A stretch of 51,946 bases of DNA from Myxococcales bacterium (GTDB lineage: Bacteria > Myxococcota_A > Polyangia > Polyangiales > Houyiibacteriaceae). The notes beneath the pieces were generated by a model. It had not been told where the DNA came from and did not search any database. It worked only from the letters and a program-made list of their open reading frames with translations. Location of the stretch: assembly GCA_029862185.1 (NCBI GenBank), contig JAOTXX010000023.1, forward strand, positions 1 through 51,946, in the 5' to 3' direction. Below are positions 9,075 to 16,488 of the stretch, piece by piece (position 1 is the first letter of the stretch; each line of letters starts with the position of its first letter). Position numbers and translations under genes: made by a program.

Positions 9075-9193
9075 TTTGGTTTAATTACACCGCCCGCCCA
9101 CCCCCACCCGTAATCCTCCCTGCCGCGCCCTTCGCTTCGCTTGGGCTTGGCGGCGCGTTGCGCCGGGCTTCGCCTTCGGCTCGCGCTGCCGCG
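9075..9193 (-). repeat. Dispersed ~120-bp repeat with G-quadruplex motif, copy B (inverted)
   Basis: Reverse-complement copy of the element at 75-194. Reading the minus strand it starts cgcggcagcgcgagcc, has a variable GC-rich centre, then ggaggattac, a G tract (C-rich on plus at 9093-9109) and tgtaattaaaccaaa. Short gtgccggtg/gtgccagtg simple repeats flank it at 9061-9072 and 9197-9230. It fills the space between the helicase stop and the convergent FmdB gene, so it may also act as a transcript end. No terminator with a T-run was seen. Confidence 0.85.
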
Positions 9194-9233
9194 CATGTGC
9201 GGGTGCCAGTGCCGGTGCCAGCGCCCGCGCCTA

Positions 9234-9554
9234 CTAAGAGTCCGACTTGCCGCTCGAGGCTGTCTTGGACTTGGGCTTGGAGTCGGCCTTGGCCGGCTTG
9301 CTGGTCGATGACGACTCGCTCCCGCTCGAGCTCGAGTCACCGCTCTTTTTGGGGCTCGCCGCTCGGTTTGAAGGGCCCGAGTAGAGATCGGACTCCCAGC
9401 CCCCGCCCTTCAGAATGAAGCCCCCGCCTCCGATCATGCGGCGAGTTTTGAGCTTGCCGCACTCGGGGCACTTCTTGACTGGGCTCTCGGTGATGCGTTG
9501 CACCCGCTCAAACGTGTGCCCGCAGTTGTCACAGCTGTAGTCGTAAGTCGGCAT
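9234..9554 (-). CDS. FmdB-family zinc-ribbon protein with Ser/Lys-rich tail
   Basis: Small regulator-like protein of 106 residues from the ATG at 9554, where the family's MPTYDYSCDNCGH start is found; an in-frame start 21 bases upstream only adds an unrelated leader. Two Cys pairs (CDNCGH and CPECGK) form a zinc ribbon, followed by a Gly-rich FILKGGGW segment. The last ~45 residues are low complexity (S, K, A, P) and likely disordered. It follows pspA on the same strand after 49 bp. The molecular role of FmdB proteins is poorly defined; nucleic-acid binding is a guess from the fold. Confidence 0.88.
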   Translation of the reverse strand: MPTYDYSCDNCGHTFERVQRITESPVKKCPECGKLKTRRMIGGGGFILKGGGWESDLYSGPSNRAASPKKSGDSSSSGSESSSTSKPAKADSKPKSKTASSGKSDS

Positions 9555-9603
9555 GGCTTGGGATTCGGCCGGCAACTTAAGCGGCGGAGGCCTCCTGTCA
9601 AGC

Positions 9604-10392
9604 TCAGCGTTCCCTGCGCTTGAGGTCTTCGAGCGCTTCTTCGAGCTCGGCGAGCTCCTCTTCTTCGTGCTGCTCTTCCGGGCTGGCGATCCGGGCGCCC
9701 ACCGGCGGCTGCTCGGCGGGGAGCAGCCCCATCTTTCGCTTGAGCGCCTCGAGCTCCACGTCGGCGCCTGCGGTAGCCTCCAGCTCTGAAAAACGATGCT
9801 TCAGAATATCGCCGGTGTACTGCTCGGCGACGTCCGCGCCTGCCTCGGCCTCGGCTTCCATCTGGTCGATCTGCTCGGCCATTCGATCGAAGGTTTCGAA
9901 CGCGCTCGCATCGGAGAGGCCACTCATCGTTTCCTGGATGCTCTTCATCGCCTGGGCACGGCGTTTGCGCGCGATCAGGACGTTCTTCTTGCGCTGCGCC
10001 TCGCCAATCTTGTGACTCAGCGCCTTGAGTGCAGTCTTCAATTGGTCGGTGAGCGCCTTTTGACGCGCCCATTGCTCTTGGTACTGCGCAGCGATCGCAT
10101 CGTGCTCCTTCCGCCTGAGCAGAGCCTCCTTCGCGAGCTCATCGTCTCCTGACCGAACCGCCAGCATGGCCTTGTTTTCCCAGTCTTTCGACTTCGCCAC
10201 TTCGTTCCCGAACTGCTTGTTCAGGCGCTTCTCGTCGGCGATGGCAACCGCGACCTGCTTCTTCGCCTCGACCAGTTGCTGATTCATGTCGACGATGACT
10301 TGATTCAGCATTTTTTCCGGATCCTCCGACTTGTTGATGAGGTCGTTGATGTTGCTCTTGATCAGTTGTGCCAGACGGCTGAGGAACCCCAT
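9604..10392 (-). CDS. pspA: Phage-shock protein A / Vipp1-IM30 family
   Basis: 262-residue peripheral membrane protein. It starts with the amphipathic helix MGFLSRLAQLIKSNINDLI and is followed by the family's long coiled coil (DPEKMLNQVIVDMNQQL, AKEALLRRKEHD) to about residue 200. ESCRT-III-like PspA proteins assemble on damaged inner membrane. The last 45 residues are an acidic Glu-rich extension. It starts 12 bp after the YbjN-like gene and is probably cotranscribed with it. No PspF or PspBC homologue is in the window, so the usual sigma-54 control is not evident. Confidence 0.93.
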   Translation of the reverse strand: MGFLSRLAQLIKSNINDLINKSEDPEKMLNQVIVDMNQQLVEAKKQVAVAIADEKRLNKQFGNEVAKSKDWENKAMLAVRSGDDELAKEALLRRKEHDAIAAQYQEQWARQKALTDQLKTALKALSHKIGEAQRKKNVLIARKRRAQAMKSIQETMSGLSDASAFETFDRMAEQIDQMEAEAEAGADVAEQYTGDILKHRFSELEATAGADVELEALKRKMGLLPAEQPPVGARIASPEEQHEEEELAELEEALEDLKRRER

Positions 10393-10404
10393 TGCTCGTG
10401 TCCT

Positions 10405-10797
10405 TTAGGTGGCGACCCGGAACCTGCTCAGTTTCTCGTAGTGATTTGCGAGCGCTAGCGAGAAGTCATCGAGCACGCCCTGCAGCTCGTTGTAGTCGAG
10501 GTTCTCGAGTTGGAGGGTGCAAGTGAGCACCACTGCGGCGTCGGAGATTCCGTAAGCTCCGTGCACCAGGTCCGAAGCGTTGAGGCGAAGAAGCTCTTCG
10601 TAGAGCGCCTCCTTGTCTCTGACCTCGCGCAGCTCGAGGACCTTCACTCGAAAGAGCAGAAGCGAGTCAGCAGTTTGGATGGCGATGTTCTCGCCCAGGC
10701 TGCTGTCACGGACGAGCCACATCCCGTCGGCGCCGACCTCTTCGTAGGGGACCTCGGCGCGAGCCAGATACGATTCGATGTCATCGCGTGAGCGCAT
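10405..10797 (-). CDS. YbjN-like / CesT-fold protein
   Basis: 130 residues without signal peptide or membrane segment. The alternating pattern (SYLARAEVPYEEVGADGMWLV, then FRVKVLELREV, LRLNASDLVHGAYGI, VLTCTLQLENLDYNELQ) fits the YbjN/sensory-transduction regulator family, which shares the type III secretion chaperone fold. Its function is not established; a chaperone-like partner role is only suggested by the fold. It lies 12 bp upstream of pspA, suggesting that its partner may be PspA. Confidence 0.7.
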   Translation of the reverse strand: MRSRDDIESYLARAEVPYEEVGADGMWLVRDSSLGENIAIQTADSLLLFRVKVLELREVRDKEALYEELLRLNASDLVHGAYGISDAAVVLTCTLQLENLDYNELQGVLDDFSLALANHYEKLSRFRVAT

Positions 10798-10853
10798 GCG
10801 CCTCTCCTTGCCTGTTCACGAGCCTACCGGCCTCGAACCGAGACGGTCAAGGC

Positions 10854-11759
10854 TCACTCGTATTCATCACCATTGGCGCTCACGAACTTGTGAGACCACA
10901 AGATGGCGTCTTTGCGGCTGCCCTCCGCGTCGAGAATCGCCTGCGCGAGCAAACCGGTCTTGCGGTAGCCGGCAGCAACGAATGCGGTGGAAATCTCCAC
11001 ATTATCGTTCGGTGCAAAAGCGAACATGGCCACGATCCCGCGCTCCTGGAGGTTGTCGGCGAGCGTCCGAAGGGCGGCGATCACCGCGAGAGTTTCGTTC
11101 TCGCTCGTGGGGAGGCGCAAGACCTCGACGAGAGCGTGCCCAAAGCAATCCTGGAACTCCGCCGAGATGTAGTTGGTCTTGCCGCGCCGTAGGCTGGCAT
11201 CGAAATAAATTCGCTCTGCATCGCGCCCAAACATGTCGAATGAGCCAAAGGCCGGGTTCTTCTTCCATGCGGCGTCTCGCGCCGCGAGGGCCTCTTTCTC
11301 GGTTGCGGGCCGAACCGAGGCTCCCTTGATCTTTTCGGGAATGTCCTTGGCTGCCTTTTTGGCCGCGTTGATCGTGCGCTCGGTCAGCTTTGCGGACGCG
11401 TCGCTGACCTCGATCGAGGCCGTCTTGTCGCCGATGACGCATCCACACAGATGGCCGTCGCTGCGCTTGTAAAAGCCGGGGATCGTCCCTTCACGAACGA
11501 AGCCCACGCGCGTCCACGACGAAACCTCGTCTTTTTCGACGAGCGTGATCACCTTCTGGACGTTCTCCTGCGTGGCGACCGATTGAATGTAGAGCCGCTT
11601 TGCCGGAAGCGCGCCGGCTCGGAAGTCGATGACGCGAATGAATCGCGTTCGACGGTTGAGCAGGAGACAAAGGTAAGCGCTGTCGCTCCTGAAGTAGAGC
11701 TCTTCGACCGTTGGCTTTTTGGGAGGTCGTTTAGAGGCGGCAGCTTTCGCTCGAGCCAT
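10854..11759 (-). CDS. AblB-like (beta-lysine N-acetyltransferase-like) GNAT protein
   Basis: 301-residue cytosolic protein after a basic Lys/Ala/Pro start. The N-terminal half contains VGFVREGTIPGFYKRSDG, resembling the Gf-xEg-xIpgff block of AblB. The C-terminal half has AEFQDCF, then FAPNDNVEISTAFVAAGYRK and KDAILWSHKF, which follow the order of AblB's AEMTDC, N-x-x-F-x-k-x-GY and NvWyK blocks. The Arg/Gln-x-x-Gly-x-Gly/Ala acetyl-CoA loop expected after AEFQDC is not visible, so activity is doubtful. There is no lysine 2,3-aminomutase (AblA) next door, so N-acetyl-beta-lysine synthesis is not supported. The start has AAGGTG about 8 bases upstream. The homology call is by eye. Confidence 0.5.
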   Translation of the reverse strand: MARAKAAASKRPPKKPTVEELYFRSDSAYLCLLLNRRTRFIRVIDFRAGALPAKRLYIQSVATQENVQKVITLVEKDEVSSWTRVGFVREGTIPGFYKRSDGHLCGCVIGDKTASIEVSDASAKLTERTINAAKKAAKDIPEKIKGASVRPATEKEALAARDAAWKKNPAFGSFDMFGRDAERIYFDASLRRGKTNYISAEFQDCFGHALVEVLRLPTSENETLAVIAALRTLADNLQERGIVAMFAFAPNDNVEISTAFVAAGYRKTGLLAQAILDAEGSRKDAILWSHKFVSANGDEYE

Positions 11760-11826
11760 GCGTCAACACCTTGAAAATACTTTAGTTTTCAGAACGAGCC
11801 GGAATGTAGTGTGCGGACCCCGTCGT

Positions 11827-11870
11827 GTCAAAAGGAAGGGGCAAGCCCGACATGCGGTCCTGCCCCTTCC
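11827..11870 (-). terminator. Rho-independent terminator after the triple-DsbA gene
   Basis: On the minus strand, 18 bases after the stop codon, GGAAGGGGCA and TGCCCCTTCC form a perfect 10-bp stem with a 17-base loop, followed by TTTTG. This ends the long exported-protein transcript before the AblB-like gene. Confidence 0.8.
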
Positions 11871-11888
11871 TGACTGTGTTTCGCTAGC

Positions 11889-13877
11889 TTAGTTCTTGAG
11901 CGCGTCGTCGATCGCGACTTTGAATGCCGCGAAGGGCTGTGCGCCTTGGACCAGCTTGCCGTTGATGAAGAACGACGGCGTGCCGATTCGCGCACCGGCT
12001 TTGGCGACGGCTGCCATGTCGGCGTCGACCGCAGCTTTGTGCTTGCCGGAATCGAGCGCGGCCTTGAAGGCCTTCATGTTGATTCCTCCGACCTGCTCTG
12101 CGAACTTTTCGAGGTTTTCCCGCGAAAGCGTCTTCTGGTTGGCGAAAAGAAGGTCGTGGTATGCCCAAAATGCCTTGTTGCCCTTCTGAGCATAGACCTC
12201 TCGTGCCGCTTGAGCGGCCGGCTGCGCGTCCTTATGGAAGGGAAGCGGGTAGTCGCGCCAAACGAACTGGACCTTGTCGCCATACTCCTTGACGACCTGT
12301 GCGACGGTCGGGTTGACTCGGCTGCAGAAGGGGCATTGGAAGTCGCTGAACTCCTGGATGACCACCTTTGCTTTGGCCCCCCCCTTGGTCGGGGCGTTCT
12401 TCGGAACCGGGATATCGTAGATCTTGTTGGCGTCCGGTGCTGGCGCAGCCGGCGCGGTCTTCGGACCGGTCTCACCCTTGGCAATGATCGTCTCGTAGAC
12501 CTTGGCTCGGGGCGTGCCCTTTGCGACGAGGGCCTTCGCCTTCGCCATCTCTTCGTCGATCACAGTCGTGAAAGCCGCCAGAGGCTGGGCGCCCCGGAGA
12601 TTGCGGCCGTTGATGAAGAACGCCGGGGTGCCACGGGCCCCCAGGCTGCTGGCCAGCGCCTGCTGCTCTTGGATGGTCTTGCCGTACTTGTCGTCGGCAA
12701 GGGCCTTTTTGAACTTCGGGACGTTCAGACCCTGCTCCTTGGCCCACTTCTCGAGGTTGTCGGTCGTCAGGGCCTTCTGGTTCGCAAACATCTTTTCGTG
12801 CATGGCCCAGAAGCCTTTGTCGCCCTTCTGCGCGTGGGCCTCGAGCGCCGCGTTCGCCGCGCCCTTCGCGTTCTTGTGGAACGGAAGCGGATTGTTCATC
12901 CAAACGACGCGAACGTCTTTGCCGTACTTGTCCTGCACCTGCTTGAGCGTGGGCTCGACGCGGCCGCAGAACGGGCACTCGAAGTCGCTAATCTCGACAA
13001 TGGTGACCAGCGCGTCGCTCGGACCCTTTTGCGGCTCGTTGCCCTTGAGCGGAACCTTGTAAACCGCTTTCGGATCGGGCTGGCCGGCCTTCGGAGCCTC
13101 TGGCTTCGGAGCCGCAGCTTTGGTGAGGCCGTTCTTGGTCACCGTCGCGTAGATCTGTTCCTTCTTCACGCCCTGCTCGAGAAGGGTCTCGGCGGTTGCG
13201 AGCTCTTCGTCGATGATTTTCTGAAAGGCCGCGAAAGGCTGCGCTCCCCGAAGCTGTCGTCCGTTGACGAAGAAGTAGGGAGTTCCGCGCGCCCCGAGTT
13301 GGGCCGCAAGGGCCTGATCGCCGTCGATGGCCTTCTTGTGCGTTCCCTCGTCAAGAGCCTTCTTGACCTTCGCCGAGTCGAGTCCGGCTTTCTCCGCGTA
13401 GCCTTCGAGCTCTGCGCGGCCGAGCGCCTTTTGGTTCGCAAAGAGTGTGTCGTGCACCTCCCAGAACTTGTCGTTCCCACCCTGTGCGTAGGCTTCCATG
13501 GCCACAGCCGCGGCAGGCGCCGCGTTGTTGTGGAAACCTAGAGGATTGTTGCGCCAAACGACGCGGACCTTGTCACCGTAGGTGTCGATGACCTGCTTTG
13601 TGGTCGGCAGAACCCGAGCGCAGAAGGGGCACTGGAACTCGCTGAACTCCACGATGGTGACCAGCGCGTCTTTCGGACCCTTTGAGGGCTGCGCGTCGCT
13701 GACCGGAATCTTGTACCGCTCGACGTCGCCTGCGACGATCACGTCTGCGGCCTGCGCCTCCTCTGCGCCATCGGCGACTCCAGCATCCGTAGCGGAGCGT
13801 GAGCCGACGACATGCCCGACCGCAAATCCAGCGATCGCCATGACGATGGCCAATAGAACTGATGAACCTTTACTCAT
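11889..13877 (-). CDS. Exported protein with three tandem DsbA-like thioredoxin domains
   Basis: 662 residues. An N-terminal hydrophobic segment (about 6-25) is a signal peptide or anchor. Three DsbA-like oxidoreductase domains follow, with CPFC sites at 83-86, 301-304 and 515-518. Each has a later GTP cis-proline loop (198-200, 416-418, 632-634), an F/W-H motif (GFHNN, PFHKN, PFHKD) and a GAQPF/L end. Ala/Pro/Lys linkers (about 252-275, 468-487) join the units. Most DsbA-like proteins have one domain of about 200 residues, so this is a triplication. It probably handles disulfides in the cell envelope. The start has GAGGATAAG upstream. No DsbB-like partner is nearby. Confidence 0.93.
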   Translation of the reverse strand: MSKGSSVLLAIVMAIAGFAVGHVVGSRSATDAGVADGAEEAQAADVIVAGDVERYKIPVSDAQPSKGPKDALVTIVEFSEFQCPFCARVLPTTKQVIDTYGDKVRVVWRNNPLGFHNNAAPAAAVAMEAYAQGGNDKFWEVHDTLFANQKALGRAELEGYAEKAGLDSAKVKKALDEGTHKKAIDGDQALAAQLGARGTPYFFVNGRQLRGAQPFAAFQKIIDEELATAETLLEQGVKKEQIYATVTKNGLTKAAAPKPEAPKAGQPDPKAVYKVPLKGNEPQKGPSDALVTIVEISDFECPFCGRVEPTLKQVQDKYGKDVRVVWMNNPLPFHKNAKGAANAALEAHAQKGDKGFWAMHEKMFANQKALTTDNLEKWAKEQGLNVPKFKKALADDKYGKTIQEQQALASSLGARGTPAFFINGRNLRGAQPLAAFTTVIDEEMAKAKALVAKGTPRAKVYETIIAKGETGPKTAPAAPAPDANKIYDIPVPKNAPTKGGAKAKVVIQEFSDFQCPFCSRVNPTVAQVVKEYGDKVQFVWRDYPLPFHKDAQPAAQAAREVYAQKGNKAFWAYHDLLFANQKTLSRENLEKFAEQVGGINMKAFKAALDSGKHKAAVDADMAAVAKAGARIGTPSFFINGKLVQGAQPFAAFKVAIDDALKN

Positions 13878-13926
13878 AATCTTATCCTCGCGCCGCGACT
13901 GAGCGGCGAGCTTGAAACAAACTCAA

Positions 13927-13940
13927 CGTTCAAATGAACG
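13927..13940. promoter_or_regulatory. Palindrome upstream of the triple-DsbA gene
   Basis: CGTTCA-aa-TGAACG is a perfect 6-2-6 inverted repeat, about 50 bases upstream of the start at 13877 and in the gap to the next minus-strand gene. It is a plausible operator. It does not match a LexA box I know, because the half-sites face the other way from GAAC-N4-GTTC. Confidence 0.35.
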
Positions 13941-13981
13941 AACCAAATGCCGGGACGACCGCCCGCTGAAGGCGGCCGGCG

Positions 13982-14338
13982 CTAGCGCGGAGGTCGTTCG
14001 ACTCTTCGTGAGTACTCGGTTCGCGGATCTCCGTCGGCACGGACGTCCAATTGGATGCCTGTGTGGGGAGGCGCGTCCCATCGAATCGGTTGAGCCCAGC
14101 TCATGGCCACGGGCACCAGGGTGTGAACCGAGGTGCCGTGCGTGTTCGCAGGCATGCAGCGTGGGTCGTCGCTTCGTTCGCACCACAACGGTGGCCCGGC
14201 GGGATCTTGCCGGAGCTGCGCGCTGTCGCTGCAACCCTCCGCAGACAAGCCCTCGCACGAGCAGTCCGCAGCACTGACCGATGCGGCGTCCAGCAAGAGC
14301 ATCGCGGCGAGAGCGAGCGCGTGGAAGGGGATTCTCAT
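13982..14338 (-). CDS. Small exported Cys-containing protein, unrecognised
   Basis: 118 residues from the ATG at 14338. This start places a good signal peptide first (MRIPFHALALAAMLLLDAAS, cleavage near VSAAD). The mature N-terminus holds five cysteines (CSCEGL, GCSDS, WCERS, RCMPA), and the rest is polar without a motif. It precedes the triple-DsbA gene on the same strand with a ~100-bp gap, so an oxidised, disulfide-bonded product would fit its neighbour, which is an inference. Small size and lack of homology leave some doubt that it is expressed. Confidence 0.55.
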   Translation of the reverse strand: MRIPFHALALAAMLLLDAASVSAADCSCEGLSAEGCSDSAQLRQDPAGPPLWCERSDDPRCMPANTHGTSVHTLVPVAMSWAQPIRWDAPPHTGIQLDVRADGDPRTEYSRRVERPPR

Positions 14339-14403
14339 GAAAGCGAAATCAGAGTCTACCGCTCCTCCGGGAGCCCGCAACAAATCCCGACTCCGTTGGG
14401 GAC

Positions 14404-14490
14404 GGCGAGGGGGTGAAACCGGTGCGGTTGGATGTGGGATAGTGGGAGAGAAGAGCGTACAGTTTGGCGTGCGGTTTCACCCCCGTCGCC
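14404..14490. repeat. Intergenic inverted repeat
   Basis: Arms at 14404-14421 and 14472-14490 are complementary over 18 positions apart from one inserted base (GGCGAGGGGGTGAAACCG against CGGTTTCACCCCCGTCGCC). They enclose 50 bases. The structure lies between the small exported protein gene and the end of the AmgK-like gene, both minus-strand. It has no T-run, so it may be a stabilising hairpin or a repeat element rather than a terminator. Confidence 0.7.
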
Positions 14491-14518
14491 CATGGGGTCA
14501 ACGCCGTCTCTTACGGGT

Positions 14519-15586
14519 CTATTCCAGCGCAGAGGCAGGTTTCGCGACGCTGTCGGGAAAACCCGGGATCGCCTCCGCCAGGAGGCGCCCCAGCCCCTCG
14601 AAGTCAGGGGATTGCTCCAGGGCGCGACCCACATAGCGGAGGCTTTGAGGATACCATTGGAGGAAATCAGGGTTGTTGCGGACGCGATCGATGAAGACGA
14701 AACGCCCCGCGTCTTTGAGCTTCCGATGGAGGGTGACCAGCCAGAATTCGCGACGCAGCTCGGTTGGCTCGATACGACGCAGTGCGGCATAGCGATCGAT
14801 CATGGATTCCTGCAGGCCGAGGTCCAGCGAAACGTAGGAGTCACAAAGAAGGGCAACGAGGTCATACACGCGGGGACCTCGGAGTGCGTCTTGGAAATCG
14901 AGGAGCGTGAGCTGGCCATTGGGTGCCACCATCAGGTTCTTCGATTGATAGTCCCGGTGGACGAAGCCTTCGGGCATGGCCTCGATCGCGGACCCAATGT
15001 TGGAGAAGGCGCCGTGAAGGGTCGCGCTCTGAGCCTCGTCGAGCGCTCCGAACGGCACCTCGAGTCCCCATTCACGAAAATGATCGAGCTCCCAGTCGAT
15101 CAACTCGCGGTCGAAGTGCCGTCGCGAGACGATCGACGCTTCAGAAAGGCTAGCACAGCGTTCGTGCAGCTCGGCGAGAAGGTCGACGGCCGCCCCGTAA
15201 AGCCGTCGCCATTCGGCGCGCGGGGTGCCGCGAAGATGCTGCTCGAAGGTCGTGTCTCCGAGATCCTCGAGCAGGATGATCCCATTTGTGAGGTCTTCCA
15301 CGTAGACCGACGGTACCGGCAGGCCTTTGGAGTCGAGCAGCGCTGCGATTTCGAGAAACGGAAGGCGTTTGCTGTCGGCCGGTTTGCCTCCCTCGTCGCT
15401 ACCGAACGCGTCCTCCGGCAGCTGCATCGCGATGACGCTTCTCGGGCTGCGAGCGCCGCCTTCGATGACACGCACGCGGAAATAGCTCCGCGTCGACGCA
15501 TCCCCGCGCAGCTTGATCAGCTCGATGGCGGGCAAAGGGAGCCCGTACAGCTTCGCGAGCGCGTCATCGAGGTTGGGCACCGTCAT
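14519..15586 (-). CDS. amgK: AmgK-like aminoglycoside-phosphotransferase-fold sugar kinase
   Basis: 355-residue APH-fold kinase. It shows RGDASTRSYFRV near the N-terminus, H210-RD with catalytic Asp212 in FVHRDYQSKNLMV, and metal-binding Asp230 in LTLLDFQDALRGP. The HRDYxSxNLM and DFQDA wording is that of AmgK, which phosphorylates the anomeric position of N-acetylmuramate or N-acetylglucosamine in wall-sugar recycling. The usual partner MurU nucleotidyltransferase is not adjacent. NagZ, another recycling enzyme, lies elsewhere in the window. Its ATG at 15586 is divergent from the Ser/Thr kinase at 15649. Substrate is inferred from family. Confidence 0.82.
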   Translation of the reverse strand: MTVPNLDDALAKLYGLPLPAIELIKLRGDASTRSYFRVRVIEGGARSPRSVIAMQLPEDAFGSDEGGKPADSKRLPFLEIAALLDSKGLPVPSVYVEDLTNGIILLEDLGDTTFEQHLRGTPRAEWRRLYGAAVDLLAELHERCASLSEASIVSRRHFDRELIDWELDHFREWGLEVPFGALDEAQSATLHGAFSNIGSAIEAMPEGFVHRDYQSKNLMVAPNGQLTLLDFQDALRGPRVYDLVALLCDSYVSLDLGLQESMIDRYAALRRIEPTELRREFWLVTLHRKLKDAGRFVFIDRVRNNPDFLQWYPQSLRYVGRALEQSPDFEGLGRLLAEAIPGFPDSVAKPASALE

Positions 15587-15648
15587 TGGCGGGCGGAGCG
15601 TACGTCAGTTGGGCGCGTTTGCGAAGAGAGGTATGTTCCCACCGAGTC

Positions 15649-16488
15649 ATGACGAACCCAACTTCCATTGGCGTCGGAACCATGCTGGCCGGCCGATACG
15701 AATTGGTAGCGGAGCTTGCCAGAGGCGCGATGGGCGACGTGTTCGAAGCTCTGGATCAGCTGAGCGGATCCAAAGCGGCCGTCAAGCTGCTCCGCGCCGA
15801 ATACCTTGCGGACGAATCGATGCGGAGACGGTTCCGTCGCGAAGGGGCGGTTCTCAAAGCCCTCGACCACCCGGCCATCGTCCGCCTGCTCGAGCTCGGA
15901 ATCGACGACGCAGGGCTTGTGTTTCTCGTGACCGAGTACGTCGAAGGGGAGACGCTGGCGGAGCGTTTGTCGAAGGGCCCCGTCACCATCGCCGAGGCAG
16001 ACTCCTTGGTCGATGCCCTCAGCGGCGGCTTGGGCGCAGCGCATGAACATGGCGTGCTTCACGGAGACCTGAAGCCGGCCAACGTCATCTGGCCCGCCGA
16101 AGGGACCCCGCGTGTCGTGGACTTCGGAGCCTCGAAGATACTCGGTCTCGACCGGCTGACTGCGACGGGTGAAGTCAGCGGGACCCCGGCTTACATGGCG
16201 CCCGAGGTGCTGACGGGTAAGACCGACGTCGACCAACGCATCGACGTCTACGGGCTCGGCGTTCTGCTCTACGAAGCACTGAGCGCGAAAAAACCGTTTC
16301 ACGACAATCACCTGGGCCGGCTCATGATGAAGATCGACGCGGGTGATTGCCTTCCGATCGACGCCGTGGCCGATGTTCCCGCGGCGATCGCGCGTGTCAT
16401 CGAACGAGCGATGCATCGCAACAAGGACGACCGGTACGCCCAGATGGCCGACCTCAAGTCGGCCTGGCATGGGGTTCGCGGCGAATGA
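15649..16488 (+). CDS. Cytosolic Ser/Thr protein kinase, non-RD type
   Basis: Hanks-type kinase of 279 residues from the ATG at 15649; an upstream TTG frame would overlap the divergent gene. A Gly-rich loop (ARGAMGDVF, about 24-32), Lys46, catalytic loop HGDLKPAN (138-145, Asp140), DFG at 158-160 and a GTPAYMAPE activation-segment end are all present. The usual HRD is HGD, so activation-loop phosphorylation may not be needed. There is no membrane segment or sensor domain; the protein is little more than the kinase fold. It overlaps the rsmG-like gene by 4 nt (ATGA), suggesting coupled expression. Confidence 0.92.
   Translation: MTNPTSIGVGTMLAGRYELVAELARGAMGDVFEALDQLSGSKAAVKLLRAEYLADESMRRRFRREGAVLKALDHPAIVRLLELGIDDAGLVFLVTEYVEGETLAERLSKGPVTIAEADSLVDALSGGLGAAHEHGVLHGDLKPANVIWPAEGTPRVVDFGASKILGLDRLTATGEVSGTPAYMAPEVLTGKTDVDQRIDVYGLGVLLYEALSAKKPFHDNHLGRLMMKIDAGDCLPIDAVADVPAAIARVIERAMHRNKDDRYAQMADLKSAWHGVRGE

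Noticed and set aside
11946-13541. Long plus-strand open frame of 531 codons
   Set aside because: It is antisense to the triple-DsbA gene. Its length follows from GC-rich third positions and the repeated domains, and its protein has no domain, start signal or family pattern.
13927-13940. LexA/SOS box
   Set aside because: The half-sites are GTTCA and TGAAC around two bases, opposite in orientation to the GAAC-N4-GTTC type, and the spacing does not fit other known boxes.
14432-15652. Plus-strand frame of 406 codons
   Set aside because: It lies opposite the AmgK-like gene, which has intact kinase motifs. The shadow protein has none.
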